A stretch of DNA of 64,000 nt from Cohnella abietis (GCF_004295585.1 NZ_AP019400.1:649501-713500), one strand, 5' to 3'. Positions 10,301 to 18,927 are shown, counted from the first letter of the stretch. Numbers and translations are program-made. The notes: generated from the letters alone by a model not told the origin.

Positions 10301-12472
10301 TATATTAGAAAACTGGCCAACGAACAGGACGATCATGCTTATTATGATAGATTGCATCAGAAATATGTGAAGCTGCTACAGAACGGTAATATCGATAAAC
10401 AAACGATTGTAAAGGCGACCGAGCGGGTAAAGGAGATTTCCGGAGGCGTCGTACTTCGAGCTATCGGACCTGGAAAATTTGCGCATGAGCTAATGGCGAT
10501 GTATTTGTCGACGGAAGCAAGATTGGCTCTAGACGGGGAGCTTGTTATTTGGTCTGTCTGTGACGAGCTTCCCTGGTTTCAAGGCTCGGTTCGCAGACCG
10601 GATCTCGTACGAACTTCCATTAGACGCAATGAGAGCCGGATAAGCATTCAGTTCGAATTAGTAGAGCTGAAGTTTATTTCACACACGATTTTCGAGACAG
10701 AAAGATATGACGCTATTAAGCAAGTGAAAGCGGGTCTTGAGCTGTATCGCAGTAGGTTCATGTTCAATGAACATCCGGCAAGTGCTGAATTATGGCGAAA
10801 AGAGCTTATTTATTACTTGCTTGAATACGGCACGTACTCAGTGGAAGACGCTTTGCTGTTGAAAGAATTGCAAGGCATTCCTATCAATCATATCGATGTT
10901 GCACTATCCGGCTCGATTGACACGTTCGTGTACACTTCGAATCTTCTCGAACTCAGCGTGATGGAAGGTCATATGGACGGGTATCAAACAGAGCTTCTGA
11001 ATAATGATTTTACGAATCATATATACAATCGTTCATATATCTTAAGGGCGTTAGGTGCAGCTCAGGAGAGTGCCATCCCTGAGTATGAAGAGCTTCAGAA
11101 TCTAGAAGTATTCGTCAACGATAAGATTGGACAAGAGCAGGTACGGGAGCTTGTGGCTGAAGAACCAATTAAAGAAAATGATACGGAAAAGGCGGTAGGT
11201 TTGGAGGCGAATAGTCTGTTTCTCGTGGCGGTAGGTCGGGAGGACGATACCGCGCAAGCTGATAATCCTGCCCAAGCTAGTGCATTGACGCTAGAACGTT
11301 CATCTCCGGCTTCTTCTGTTGCCTATCCGGAACAAATAGCATTATCGGGAGATCCACTGATGGAGAATCCTTTATTGGAGGACGTGATGCCTTTGGTGGA
11401 AAACTACCAAAGAAAATTGCGCTTCGGCTTTAATCAAATCGGCATATCGATCAAAATCGTGGAATCATTCGTAGGAGTCAGCGTTATCCGCATGATCGTG
11501 GAAATACCCAATGACAAATCCTACAGCAGCATTGAGAAGAAGGCTGAAGATATCTATTTATGGCTGCAGTTATCATCCATTCCTCTCATTGCCTTGCGCA
11601 ATGGAAGAATCAATATTGATATCAATAGAGATACGCCAGAGATCGTTTACTTTGAAAATTTTATGAAGCAGACGAGAGAGTTGTACCCTCCAAGTCGTCT
11701 GAAAGGGAAACTGATCGCGCCGATTGGAGTCGGACAGCTACGAGAACTGATCGTCATGGACTTCTCGAGTCCAAATACGCCGCATCTCCTAATTGGTGGA
11801 ACTACGGGAAGCGGTAAGAGTGTGACTATTAACTCTATTATTCTTGCGATGATGTGTATGTATGATCCGTCAGAGGTTCAATTCATGTTCATCGATCCGA
11901 AGAAGGTCGAATTCCTAACCTATGAAAATCGCAGCCACACGAAACAAGTGATAACAGAAATAGAAGAAGCTATTCGAGCGTTGGAGCAACTAGTAGAGGA
12001 TATGGAGCAGCGATACCTTATGCTAGCGCGTGAAAGCGTATCGAGCATTGATGAATATGTTGAGGTAACAGGTATTGCTATGCCGAGGATAGTCATGGTG
12101 TTTGACGAGTTCGCAGATTTTATGGAGCGGGAGAAGAGCTTAAGCGGACGTGTAGAGAATGCCATCCTGCGACTTGGGGCGAAAGCACGTGCAGCGGGTA
12201 TCCATTTGCTCATCTGTACGCAGAATCCGAAGGCGGATATCGTTCCCACGAACATTCGCAACAACCTGCCGGCCCGATTGGCACTCAAGGCAGCCGATCA
12301 CCATGCCTCCAAGATCATTATTAATGAGGATGGTGCAGAGAAGCTAGGCGGCAAAGGGGATTTCCTAGTGAAATTGGATTCGCCGGAGACGGTCAGAGCT
12401 AAGAGCCCCTATTTAACGCCTCGTGTAAAGCGAGCATTGCTGCAATATTTCAATAAGAACGAAGAGCTGTAA
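7385..12472 (+). CDS. sspH: SspH/DptH-like DNA motor protein with candidate nuclease motif
   Basis: A giant protein of 1,695 residues. The chosen ATG (7385) has GGAGG at 7373-7377 and overlaps sspG by eight bases. The C-terminal 350 residues form an FtsK/HerA-type translocase: Walker A GTTGSGKS at 1472-1479 and Walker B with D1574 E1575. A region with D1073 about twenty residues before E1094-L-K1096 has the layout of a PD-(D/E)xK nuclease core, placed between the helical N-terminal part and the motor. SspH in the known SspFGH system is reported as a DNA-nicking protein, so such a site would fit. A low-complexity acidic linker lies near 1260-1320. Motor assignment is firm; the nuclease site is my inference. 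Confidence 0.75.
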   Translation: MHSSGRQLLGQWVVNLVLRYFSNQKKANGDKLFTKIVGIDDTAWADVLHAFQKVEVELATYFEPIIRTLSKVNGFEAYQCQQYETSTWLRNNTSSGSALLIFMNNDSPEAQSLENIFTIDEARLLSAEGLEVLYQLFAETYKCYGDELKTLQVFLGMYNRISEPQLRNILAFLAAIIDDPELSMVDKIQRNLDQLLLFRDSKLSFNNSDGLTRLKRNYQLSRLEKEGKASKKDDFIENLFEFIGKGAGDQDGHELWERVKPDVFRQQALDFIHNQSTELFQYEYDHVVTALLFKVGKPKLNERVNEFKMTIEDQDEWSQDKNKLLSEALEAIDENRNPDKIQEFIDELSFELQGAPKLRKDLERTIIRLRQLPEYTELSEALLRECILLLEEYSDDYLMTSVEFELRIMDAQVSEQMHAALQFHLLHLEQLTGRICFNASTLIMSSEKAKESDISLQLHMYVEGKEIDKKRFKLVRAFSGSLSGMISHVHDTGRVPYVQEYFGSDMKLIDVIETVKDNVSGYVAVNDEGVKVAVDIFCEFVDYYTEELLGALHQGLCSLDVYQLEARLEIVLQHAHQSALISKHILQYISCLGAIDRYDCKIYEPVGYVQDRILTLLNPLRLLSYTKRIVHIKTELQNWIDQQQASANAVDEMGAYLQQLQEETAHLSPHYFAIDGVPDQYLIEQQERMGEGTFVLNGKSSGEEQFVDTFAGEFLYTVKTYLDVYPYARDCLDIVFLYCPHAEYVTSAIDQIFKHTDVRKVKAIIHSETKGAAIHEYLNGWINQEEQYSERYFSFPRVEIQVVAEKQINAMMQSVSHSLLDADLGILVNYFGQTTHIQYKLEKVHVKDSDNWFDTIYREPLKKDDAIKRVSLISEKLPKLMQFFYRMQYVLHSSEAISSDEHYLLRTVISITHHSDAKLIDYMHDKFNWSLFIDRHLDKSLLRQVSSKAQIIKYKSRVGKNKDFRTLLSSSKYIRKLANEQDDHAYYDRLHQKYVKLLQNGNIDKQTIVKATERVKEISGGVVLRAIGPGKFAHELMAMYLSTEARLALDGELVIWSVCDELPWFQGSVRRPDLVRTSIRRNESRISIQFELVELKFISHTIFETERYDAIKQVKAGLELYRSRFMFNEHPASAELWRKELIYYLLEYGTYSVEDALLLKELQGIPINHIDVALSGSIDTFVYTSNLLELSVMEGHMDGYQTELLNNDFTNHIYNRSYILRALGAAQESAIPEYEELQNLEVFVNDKIGQEQVRELVAEEPIKENDTEKAVGLEANSLFLVAVGREDDTAQADNPAQASALTLERSSPASSVAYPEQIALSGDPLMENPLLEDVMPLVENYQRKLRFGFNQIGISIKIVESFVGVSVIRMIVEIPNDKSYSSIEKKAEDIYLWLQLSSIPLIALRNGRINIDINRDTPEIVYFENFMKQTRELYPPSRLKGKLIAPIGVGQLRELIVMDFSSPNTPHLLIGGTTGSGKSVTINSIILAMMCMYDPSEVQFMFIDPKKVEFLTYENRSHTKQVITEIEEAIRALEQLVEDMEQRYLMLARESVSSIDEYVEVTGIAMPRIVMVFDEFADFMEREKSLSGRVENAILRLGAKARAAGIHLLICTQNPKADIVPTNIRNNLPARLALKAADHHASKIIINEDGAEKLGGKGDFLVKLDSPETVRAKSPYLTPRVKRALLQYFNKNEEL

Positions 12473-12499
12473 CACCGCTTGAAAGGATGAACTCGCGTT

Positions 12500-13375
12500 A
12501 TGAAATTCGGACATCATCAAAGCTTTTACTTGCGGGTGAACTGGCTTTCCAAAGCTATAAAAATGCTGAAAGATGACCCGCAGTTTTTCTATGATGAATT
12601 TGGCTTCGAGAAAATTGGACTTGGCAGAAACATGGCGAAGTCCTTGAGGTATTGGGTTTTGGCAACGACCGTGATGAAAGAAGGCAAGGATGATCATCAA
12701 AAGCCGATTCATCGGTTGACTGAATTTGGGACATTAGTCTCTCACTATGATCGCTTTATTAGGCTGTCTTTAACTTCCGCTGTGTTACATTATTTGCTCG
12801 CTTCGAATAAAGATCAAGCGACAACCTGGTACTGGTATTTTAATGAGTATGGCCATCGCTCCAGCACCAATGAGGATTTGCTTGCGGCGTTGAATGTATG
12901 GGTAATGCAGCACCACAACCGATCTATATCGGCCAATACCCTGAAACGGGATTTGGATTGCCTTAAGCTGATGTATACCTCGCACATTAGATACGAAGAC
13001 GACCCCGAGGATGTTGTAGCGAGCCCTTTGTCCGGGCTGGGCCTGCTCTATGATACGAAGGAAAAGTTTGTGAAGCACAGTCCGGGACTCCAACAAATTG
13101 ACCTAGATGCGCTTTATTTCGGATTGCTCGACTATTGTCACCAATATCAAGTAGATAGTGTGACATTGGAAGAAATCCAAGTGAAGCCGACGTTATGGGG
13201 AAAGCTATTCCATCTGTCTTCAAATCATATACTAGAAGCCTTAGAGTTGCTTCATGCCAACCCTCACTATCCAGTCTCGTTTGTTCGTACTAATCAAATT
13301 TACAGCCTAAATATAGATGTGGAAGACGCGTACGCCTTCTTGCGGAAGGCGTACGAACGGAAGGCGGCTTATTAA
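12500..13375 (+). CDS. sspB: SspB, DUF4007-family DNA nickase of the phosphorothioation system
   Basis: 291 residues. The N-terminal part has the DUF4007 pattern of a GLGRNMAKSLRYW helix near residues 46-58, and a TLKRDLDC motif lies near 145-152. In SspABCD systems the DUF4007 protein is the sequence-specific nickase that opens one strand so that sulfur can be inserted. The start has a weaker ribosome site (AAAGGATG, eleven bases ahead). It follows sspH by 27 bases, and its TAA stop shares one base with the sspC start (TAATG). DUF4007 membership combined with the PP-loop gene downstream makes this call strong. Confidence 0.85.
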   Translation: MKFGHHQSFYLRVNWLSKAIKMLKDDPQFFYDEFGFEKIGLGRNMAKSLRYWVLATTVMKEGKDDHQKPIHRLTEFGTLVSHYDRFIRLSLTSAVLHYLLASNKDQATTWYWYFNEYGHRSSTNEDLLAALNVWVMQHHNRSISANTLKRDLDCLKLMYTSHIRYEDDPEDVVASPLSGLGLLYDTKEKFVKHSPGLQQIDLDALYFGLLDYCHQYQVDSVTLEEIQVKPTLWGKLFHLSSNHILEALELLHANPHYPVSFVRTNQIYSLNIDVEDAYAFLRKAYERKAAY

Positions 13376-16300
13376 TGCAAGGATTCCGCTCAAGTATTAA
13401 TCTGCAATTCGACCTACCTAATTCGCAACTGCTGGATCGATACGTATTGTCTTCTTCGCATTGCGAAGTATTTCATGGGATTCTTGAGGGTGTTACTCAG
13501 GACACAACACATGCCCACTTATTAATCGGTCCATACGGAACAGGTAAGTCGCTTCTCTCGACGATTGTGTGCCAGTTGCTATCTAAACGATTCTCAGGGG
13601 AATGGCAAGAACGTCTTCTCGCTCAGTCAGAGAGGATTGACACGAAGTTAGCTAGTCTGTTGCGCGACTTCGGGAATACAGCGATGACTTATGTACCAGT
13701 TATGATCAACGGCAGGACAGGTAGCTTACGTACAATCATTAATCAAGCAATCTTTCGCGCCTTGCAACAGGCGGATATTTCAATTGTAACTCCGAACGAA
13801 GCAAGCTCTATATTAAGTACGGTCGATCGCTGGAAAGGTTCGTATCCGGACACCTACATAGCATTTCTGAGCCATTTGGAGCAGCGGAGCTGCCAAGAAG
13901 AGGATTGGCGTTTGCAAATCGAAAACTGTCTTGAGGAGCCGATTCGGGACTTTATTGCCTTCTATCCGACGGTTACTTCGGGTACGCCTTGGACAATTGA
14001 ATATGAGATGTATTTTGTGGAAAATCTTGAGCGACTTTCTGCCGAACTTATGGAAAGAGAGACAGGCTTGTTTATCGTATACGATGAATTTGGCCGATTC
14101 CTACAGTCGCTTTGCGGGGCGGATGCACTTCAGAGCATGCAAGACTTGCAGGACTTTGCAGAATTCGTAAACCGGACTCCTAATATGCATTTGTTGGTAG
14201 TAGGCCATAAACATATCAGACAATATGCAGCCAATAGCCGGGAGTCGATTCGCACAGAGTTTGAGAAGGTGGAGAAGCGGTTTCGATTTTACAGTCTTGA
14301 GACTGATGGCGCTACCTTTCTTCGGCTCGCTCAAGAAGCGATCGCGGAGACCAATGCTTTATCTCTCAACAATGTGGTTGAGCTTGAAACATTGGAGGTG
14401 CTTCAGAGTTATCCATTATTCGCCGAGTTTACTTCTTACCAGCTCGAACATGGAATCATCCAATCCTTATACCCGCTTCATCCCGTCGCTGTGATGCTGC
14501 TACCCCACTTATCAAATATATTTGGGCAGAACGAGCGTACCTTATTCTCTTTCTTATCCGACAACGAGCGATACAGCGTGCGTGATCATGTTCATCAGCG
14601 TCGCGGATACTATTATGCGGATCAGTTATTCGATTTCTTTAGCATCACTCTTGCTGAGTATGGGGACCAACCGAGCCTGCAATTGTATCATACGATTGCA
14701 CCATATCTTGATGGCCAGCTTCCGTTACAACGGCGAATTGTCGAGTTGTTGGCTTTATGGGCAGCTACTCTACTTACTCAGAAACAACCGGCAACATTGG
14801 CATTCCTTGCATTTTCGCTAGGTATCGCCAAGGATGAAGCGGGAGCAGCGTTGGAACAGCTGTCTAAGGCTAAGATTGTTCGGTATAATTCCATTCGCGA
14901 TCATTGGGAACTATTTGACGGCAGCTCAATCGATCTGAATGCTGTTGTAGCGGAGAAAATCACGACGACCTCCCTCCAAGGGAGAGAGCACATGGCGCTA
15001 CTGGAGCGGCACTTGCCCATGTCTTATGTCTTACCGTACGAGTACAATGACGACATGGACATGATTCGCTATGCGGATGTTCGATTTACAGATGTTTCTG
15101 AATTGAAATCTTTTGATGAATCGCTATTAACGGCAGACGACCGAATCTGGCTCGTGGTCTATTCAGGCGAGGATCAGATGGAGGAACCGATCGCTACGGC
15201 AATTGAGATGGCTAATCCCTTCCTTGTAGCCTTTCCTAAATTCACTGCCGAAAGTGTGTATACCAGTCTTCTGTACTACAAAATCATTGATGAATTGCTG
15301 CACGATCCGGCATTCCTGGCGCTAGATGTGAGAGTGAAAAACGAGCTGTTGTATATGCTTCAGGAAACGAGTGTGAGAATTAAATTATTCATAGATCGAT
15401 ATTTCGTCTTCGATGAACTGGAATGGTGGTCGGGAACGGAACGGGTCATAGTCAAGGATTTGCTGGGACTTGAACGATTGGTGACCAAGCGGTTAAGGAA
15501 TAAATACCATGAAACACCGCTTATTAGGAATGAGGCCTTTAACAGAAATCGCATTTCTGCCATTCAGAGGAGAGCACTCATAGACGTCATTGATCGCGTA
15601 ATCCAGCAGCCTGGGGCGCCCAGTCTCGGCATAACGGGATACGGCCCTAACTATTTGATTTATGCGAGTGTACTTAAAAATAATGGCTACAAGTTGGATA
15701 CGGAGGGCAGGGTTGAATGCGGTGGCACGCTTGCAGCAATTAAAGGGGAACTGGAAAGACGGCTGGACGATCAGCCTATTGGGAAATTGTCCAATCTCAT
15801 CAGCATGATGGAGGCTCCGCCTTACGGTATTCGCTCGGCTGTAGTACCCCTGCTATTCGTTTCGCTATTAAGAGAACGTTGGGATCAGCTCCTCTTTTAC
15901 TCACATGATATGCTGACCACCCATTTAAACGGAGCCTCGGTTCTTGAATTGATTGACTTGTCCGATTTATATGAATATCGCTATTACAACTGGACAATAG
16001 AAGAAAGAAACCAGCTCGAGGAGCTGGGACAGCATTTTGATCTTTCTGCCCAGGCATGTGTGAGCTTCCTGCATGTTCGGGATGCTTTGCTACATTGGCT
16101 TCGCCAGTTGCCTAAGTTTTCACAGATTACTCGGCAGGTATCAACGATAACTGAGCGAATTCGGGACAGCATCCGTGCTGCAGAAATCGACCCATATTAT
16201 CACATGAAGGAATTGGCTTTAAACGGCGATCTCCTAACAGGGGCAAGGAGAGAGCTTGAAAAGTTTCTAGTATGGAACGAAGCTGACCTTGAACGAAAAG

Positions 16301-16710
16301 TTCTCGACCTGACAGGTCAAGAGACGCTTACACATGTGTTCGAGGCTCTAAGGAAACTCCGCAACGAGGCGATTGGCAAGAAGAGTAAGCTACTTACGTT
16401 AGCGGAAACAGGAGAAGAGTCAGGGCTGATCGATCGATTGGCGGAACATCTTGTCGGTGTTGCTCGAACGGAATGGTCCGATGCAACTCAGGATCTCTTC
16501 CTTAGTCAGATTAAATATGAGTGGCAGCTGCTTCATGCAGGTGATGAAGTTGCTGCGGCGTCTGAATGGATCGTTGATCAAAACGTACTACTTTCAAAGA
16601 AGTCCCAAACCCTCTATGCAAATGTTAAAAACATGTTGAAATATGCGGGCAAAGATGTACCGACACAAGAAGTAAAGCAATTGTTAATCAAGCTACTTCA
16701 GGAAATCTAG
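13375..16710 (+). CDS. sspC: SspC, large P-loop ATPase of the phosphorothioation system
   Basis: 1,111 residues, starting inside the TAATG overlap with sspB. Walker A GPYGTGKS occupies residues 52-59 and a Walker B strand followed by DEF lies near 230. A motif NERTLFSFLSDNE near 385-397 is common to large AAA-type ATPases of BREX and phosphorothioate systems. The rest is a long helical repeat-like region. The protein presumably uses ATP to remodel DNA or the SspB/SspD assembly during sulfur insertion. A BrxC/PglY-like ATPase would look similar, but no PglX methylase or PglZ lies nearby, while SspB and SspD flank it directly. Confidence 0.8.
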   Translation: MQGFRSSINLQFDLPNSQLLDRYVLSSSHCEVFHGILEGVTQDTTHAHLLIGPYGTGKSLLSTIVCQLLSKRFSGEWQERLLAQSERIDTKLASLLRDFGNTAMTYVPVMINGRTGSLRTIINQAIFRALQQADISIVTPNEASSILSTVDRWKGSYPDTYIAFLSHLEQRSCQEEDWRLQIENCLEEPIRDFIAFYPTVTSGTPWTIEYEMYFVENLERLSAELMERETGLFIVYDEFGRFLQSLCGADALQSMQDLQDFAEFVNRTPNMHLLVVGHKHIRQYAANSRESIRTEFEKVEKRFRFYSLETDGATFLRLAQEAIAETNALSLNNVVELETLEVLQSYPLFAEFTSYQLEHGIIQSLYPLHPVAVMLLPHLSNIFGQNERTLFSFLSDNERYSVRDHVHQRRGYYYADQLFDFFSITLAEYGDQPSLQLYHTIAPYLDGQLPLQRRIVELLALWAATLLTQKQPATLAFLAFSLGIAKDEAGAALEQLSKAKIVRYNSIRDHWELFDGSSIDLNAVVAEKITTTSLQGREHMALLERHLPMSYVLPYEYNDDMDMIRYADVRFTDVSELKSFDESLLTADDRIWLVVYSGEDQMEEPIATAIEMANPFLVAFPKFTAESVYTSLLYYKIIDELLHDPAFLALDVRVKNELLYMLQETSVRIKLFIDRYFVFDELEWWSGTERVIVKDLLGLERLVTKRLRNKYHETPLIRNEAFNRNRISAIQRRALIDVIDRVIQQPGAPSLGITGYGPNYLIYASVLKNNGYKLDTEGRVECGGTLAAIKGELERRLDDQPIGKLSNLISMMEAPPYGIRSAVVPLLFVSLLRERWDQLLFYSHDMLTTHLNGASVLELIDLSDLYEYRYYNWTIEERNQLEELGQHFDLSAQACVSFLHVRDALLHWLRQLPKFSQITRQVSTITERIRDSIRAAEIDPYYHMKELALNGDLLTGARRELEKFLVWNEADLERKVLDLTGQETLTHVFEALRKLRNEAIGKKSKLLTLAETGEESGLIDRLAEHLVGVARTEWSDATQDLFLSQIKYEWQLLHAGDEVAAASEWIVDQNVLLSKKSQTLYANVKNMLKYAGKDVPTQEVKQLLIKLLQEI

Positions 16711-16737
16711 GATGCTGCATGAGAGGAGTGAACGGCA

Positions 16738-17535
16738 ATGTCACGGAAACCCGTACATATAGCCATGTACAGCGGAGGCGCTTCTTCTGCTTATGTGGCC
16801 TATCATATGGTACAGACCTATGGAAGAGAGAACAGTATTCTCTTCTTTACCAATACTCTGTGGGAGCATGAAGACAACTATCGATTCATGGAAGAAGTTG
16901 CAGACTATTTGGGCATGGAAATTACTTACCGTACGGATGGTAGAACACCTGAACAGGTTTTTTACGATTATAGATTTATGGGCAACTCGCGTCTGGCCAA
17001 ATGTTCCGAAGAGTTGAAGGTGAGGCAGACTATCATTTTTCTCGAAGAATTGAGAACGGAGCATGGCTTGGAGCCTATACTCTACTTTGGTATCGGTCGC
17101 CATGAACAGCACCGGGCAGAAAATTTGAAAGATTTCTATGACCATGTGCCGCTTGAGCCGGTCGAAACAAGGTTTCCACTCATTTCAACATTTCGGGAAG
17201 AAGTTGATGTGAAGCAAATTATTCAGGAAAAGTGGGGAATACAGCTCCCCGTTATGTACGAATTGGGATTCTCTCACGCAAACTGCGGCGGCAGATGCGT
17301 GAGAGGGGGGTTTCAACATTATGCACAGCTTTACCGGACATGGCCGAACGTTTATCGGGAGCAAGAGGAGATGGAGGAGCAGTTTCGTAGTCATTTCGAT
17401 AAAGATGTCTCCATCCTGAAGCGTAATGGCGGCCCATATACGCTTCGCGAGTATCGGGAAGTACTGGAGAAAGAGGGACTTGAGCGATACTTGAACGTTC
17501 AGGATGATACTGTTCCTTGTGTTTGTACTGTATAA
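16738..17535 (+). CDS. sspD: SspD, PP-loop ATP pyrophosphatase of the PAPS-reductase family
   Basis: 265 residues after a GAGAGGAG site. The PP-loop SGGASS lies at residues 12-17, the adenylation motif of PAPS reductases and DndC. Cysteines occur in a CSEELK motif, in NCGGRCVRGG and in the extreme C-terminal VPCVCTV; such cysteines may bind an iron-sulfur cluster or carry sulfur. In the known pathway SspD activates the DNA backbone and accepts sulfur delivered by the cysteine desulfurase SspA. SspA is not in this window, so a housekeeping IscS/SufS or a distant sspA must supply sulfur. A true assimilatory PAPS reductase is unlikely given the operon context. Confidence 0.85.
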   Translation: MSRKPVHIAMYSGGASSAYVAYHMVQTYGRENSILFFTNTLWEHEDNYRFMEEVADYLGMEITYRTDGRTPEQVFYDYRFMGNSRLAKCSEELKVRQTIIFLEELRTEHGLEPILYFGIGRHEQHRAENLKDFYDHVPLEPVETRFPLISTFREEVDVKQIIQEKWGIQLPVMYELGFSHANCGGRCVRGGFQHYAQLYRTWPNVYREQEEMEEQFRSHFDKDVSILKRNGGPYTLREYREVLEKEGLERYLNVQDDTVPCVCTV

Positions 17536-17621
17536 CAAGCGCATTACACGTAAATATTTGGTACTCCTAGTCTTAAAACCGCATACTCTTCGCATACTAA
17601 ATAGTATTACTGAGAGAATGG

Positions 17622-18023
17622 ATGAAGAGTATGCGGAGAAACACGGAAATTCTAGCTTTAGAAGAGGGACAAACTATATTAATAGCCTATCATCTGTATA
17701 AGAGGTGTTTTTCGATTCGGAATGCTAACACTCGAAAAGTGATCGGCTATACAGATCGAATTGTCATTTGTAATGTCCGTTTTCTCGTGTCGCTGTCTGG
17801 TAGAGAGCGGGTACTACGGGAAAACAAGAAGAACGTTCACGCGTATGTAAAAGGCGAGTATGCTGAGCTACAGAATATTTCAATTGACGATGGCGATGTG
17901 CGGCAAGCTTACTACAATCCATATTTTACTCCTGCATTTGTAGATAGAATTACAATAGAACCGATTCAATGCGCAGACATGGCCATTTGCGAGGATGGGA
18001 AGGTGTTTTATCGAGTGCTTTAA
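17622..18023 (+). CDS. Unknown small protein following the ssp operon
   Basis: 133 residues from ATG 17622; a second ATG at 17631 is an equally possible start because no strong ribosome site is visible. The protein is soluble and basic in its middle, with a conserved-looking stretch around GRERVLRENKKNVHAYV (residues 79-95). It has no signal peptide, membrane helix or known catalytic motif. It lies 86 bases after sspD in the same direction with no terminator between, so it is probably co-transcribed and may be an accessory or regulatory part of the defence system. I do not recognise the family. Confidence 0.6.
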   Translation: MKSMRRNTEILALEEGQTILIAYHLYKRCFSIRNANTRKVIGYTDRIVICNVRFLVSLSGRERVLRENKKNVHAYVKGEYAELQNISIDDGDVRQAYYNPYFTPAFVDRITIEPIQCADMAICEDGKVFYRVL

Positions 18024-18121
18024 GGAATAAGTAAGTGGATGAGGCAAGAAGGTTTATTCTTTTGCTGAGTACATGGAGTGCCAGAGACAGAACGGGTCTG
18101 TGAGAAAGATTTCTATGTATG

Positions 18122-18542
18122 TACCTACATATATCGCCTACGATTGATAAATATCAAATCAAAAAAGTTAATGGTACAGATACGCTAGTTGCGAATCTCT
18201 ACAACGGTAACCTCACTTGGACAATCAACACTGATAAAAGCTTGAAAAGTATTTCGGTGAGGCAGAAGATAGAGTTTCCGACGTAAAAGGAAATACAAGA
18301 AGCAGAAGAAGCGGTGCAACCTTAAAAGTAAGAATGGGACACATCCTTGTATCTACGGGGAAATGTATATGCTTGATCCAAATGGTATTCAAACTGACAC
18401 TACAAAAATCCAGAATTGAATAAAAGATCTTCCTAACAAAAAGTCGAGCAACCCGATTAATTTAAAGGTTATCCAAAACGGAATTTCATACAACCTAAGC
18501 GTTAAGGACGTTTATTTTCATCTAACGGCAACTAGAGCATAA
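18122..18542 (+). pseudogene. Decayed remnants of an unknown gene
   Basis: Two protein-like stretches are separated by stops and frame changes. The first runs from 18122 to the stop at 18286 and includes the words YQIKKVNG and NGNLTWTINTD. The second runs from 18363 to the stop at 18542, is interrupted by TGA at 18418, and includes NPINLKVIQNG. The composition suggests a secreted or beta-rich protein. The original function cannot be told. Confidence 0.4.
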
Positions 18543-18614
18543 GTGTGAATAAAGGCTCCCAATCATCACACTCCGCGAATTGTGGTTTTGCACAGACAGG
18601 GTTCGCCTTCACGC

Positions 18615-18646
18615 AAAAAAGCCAGCCGCAAGAGGCTGGCTTTTTT
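18615..18646. terminator. Strong symmetric terminator hairpin
   Basis: A13-bp stem, A6 GCCAGCC against GGCTGGC T6 around GCAAGA, can end transcription in either direction. It closes the defence locus on its right side. Confidence 0.8.
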
Positions 18647-18684
18647 ACGTGAAGCAAGGGTTTGTCGATTACCCTGTATCCGAA
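18618..18684 (+). repeat. Dispersed terminator-containing repeat, copy A
   Basis: The segment from the GCCAG hairpin through GATTACCCTG and ATCCGAA resembles 32167-32234 over about 67 bases with scattered mismatches. It is a terminator plus some 40 bases of conserved tail. See copy B. Confidence 0.6.
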
Positions 18685-18786
18685 GGAGGACAATGGATAT
18701 CGTTCCTCGCACAGGGAGCAAAGCGGACGAGCACGGCATCTCATTCTACAGATAAGAACGTCATCCGCGAGTCCTCTTCGTCAGCA

Positions 18787-18877
18787 ACTTAAATCATGAA
18801 TGGGATACCCCTGAGCCGAATAAAAGAATCGCGACACAAGAAACCGACACAAAGTAGTCGCGTTTCGTTTGGGGAGC
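18787..18877. repeat. 91-bp perfect repeat, copy 1
   Basis: This 91-base stretch is identical at every position to 46273-46363. Inside it CGCGAC (18830-18835) and GTCGCG (18857-18862) can pair into a hairpin with a 21-base loop. It encodes no protein. Full identity over 27 kb suggests recent copying or functional constraint. Confidence 0.85.
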
Positions 18878-18901
18878 TGAGAGGCTCTTGCAACAAAGTA
18901 A

Positions 18902-18927
18902 AACCCCGATAGCAGGAGATCGGGGTT
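18902..18927 (-). terminator. Terminator of the minus-strand gene remnant
   Basis: AACCCCGAT and ATCGGGGTT form a perfect 9-bp stem; on the minus strand it is followed by TTTTACTTT. It lies just past the stop of the aspartic-protease remnant at 18945. Confidence 0.7.

Noticed and set aside
4108..17535. Reading the operon as a BREX system
   Set aside because: The SspC-type ATPase resembles BrxC/PglY and BREX type 4 has a PAPS-reductase-like gene, but there is no PglZ, PglX or BrxL, while DUF4007 and DptF/H-like genes are present.
4108..18023. Search for SspE or DndB/D/E genes
   Set aside because: No DUF262/HNH-type or DndE-like frame is present in this stretch; only the FGH effector module is encoded.
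18580..18792. 70-codon plus-strand frame
   Set aside because: It runs straight through a strong terminator hairpin and lacks a ribosome site.
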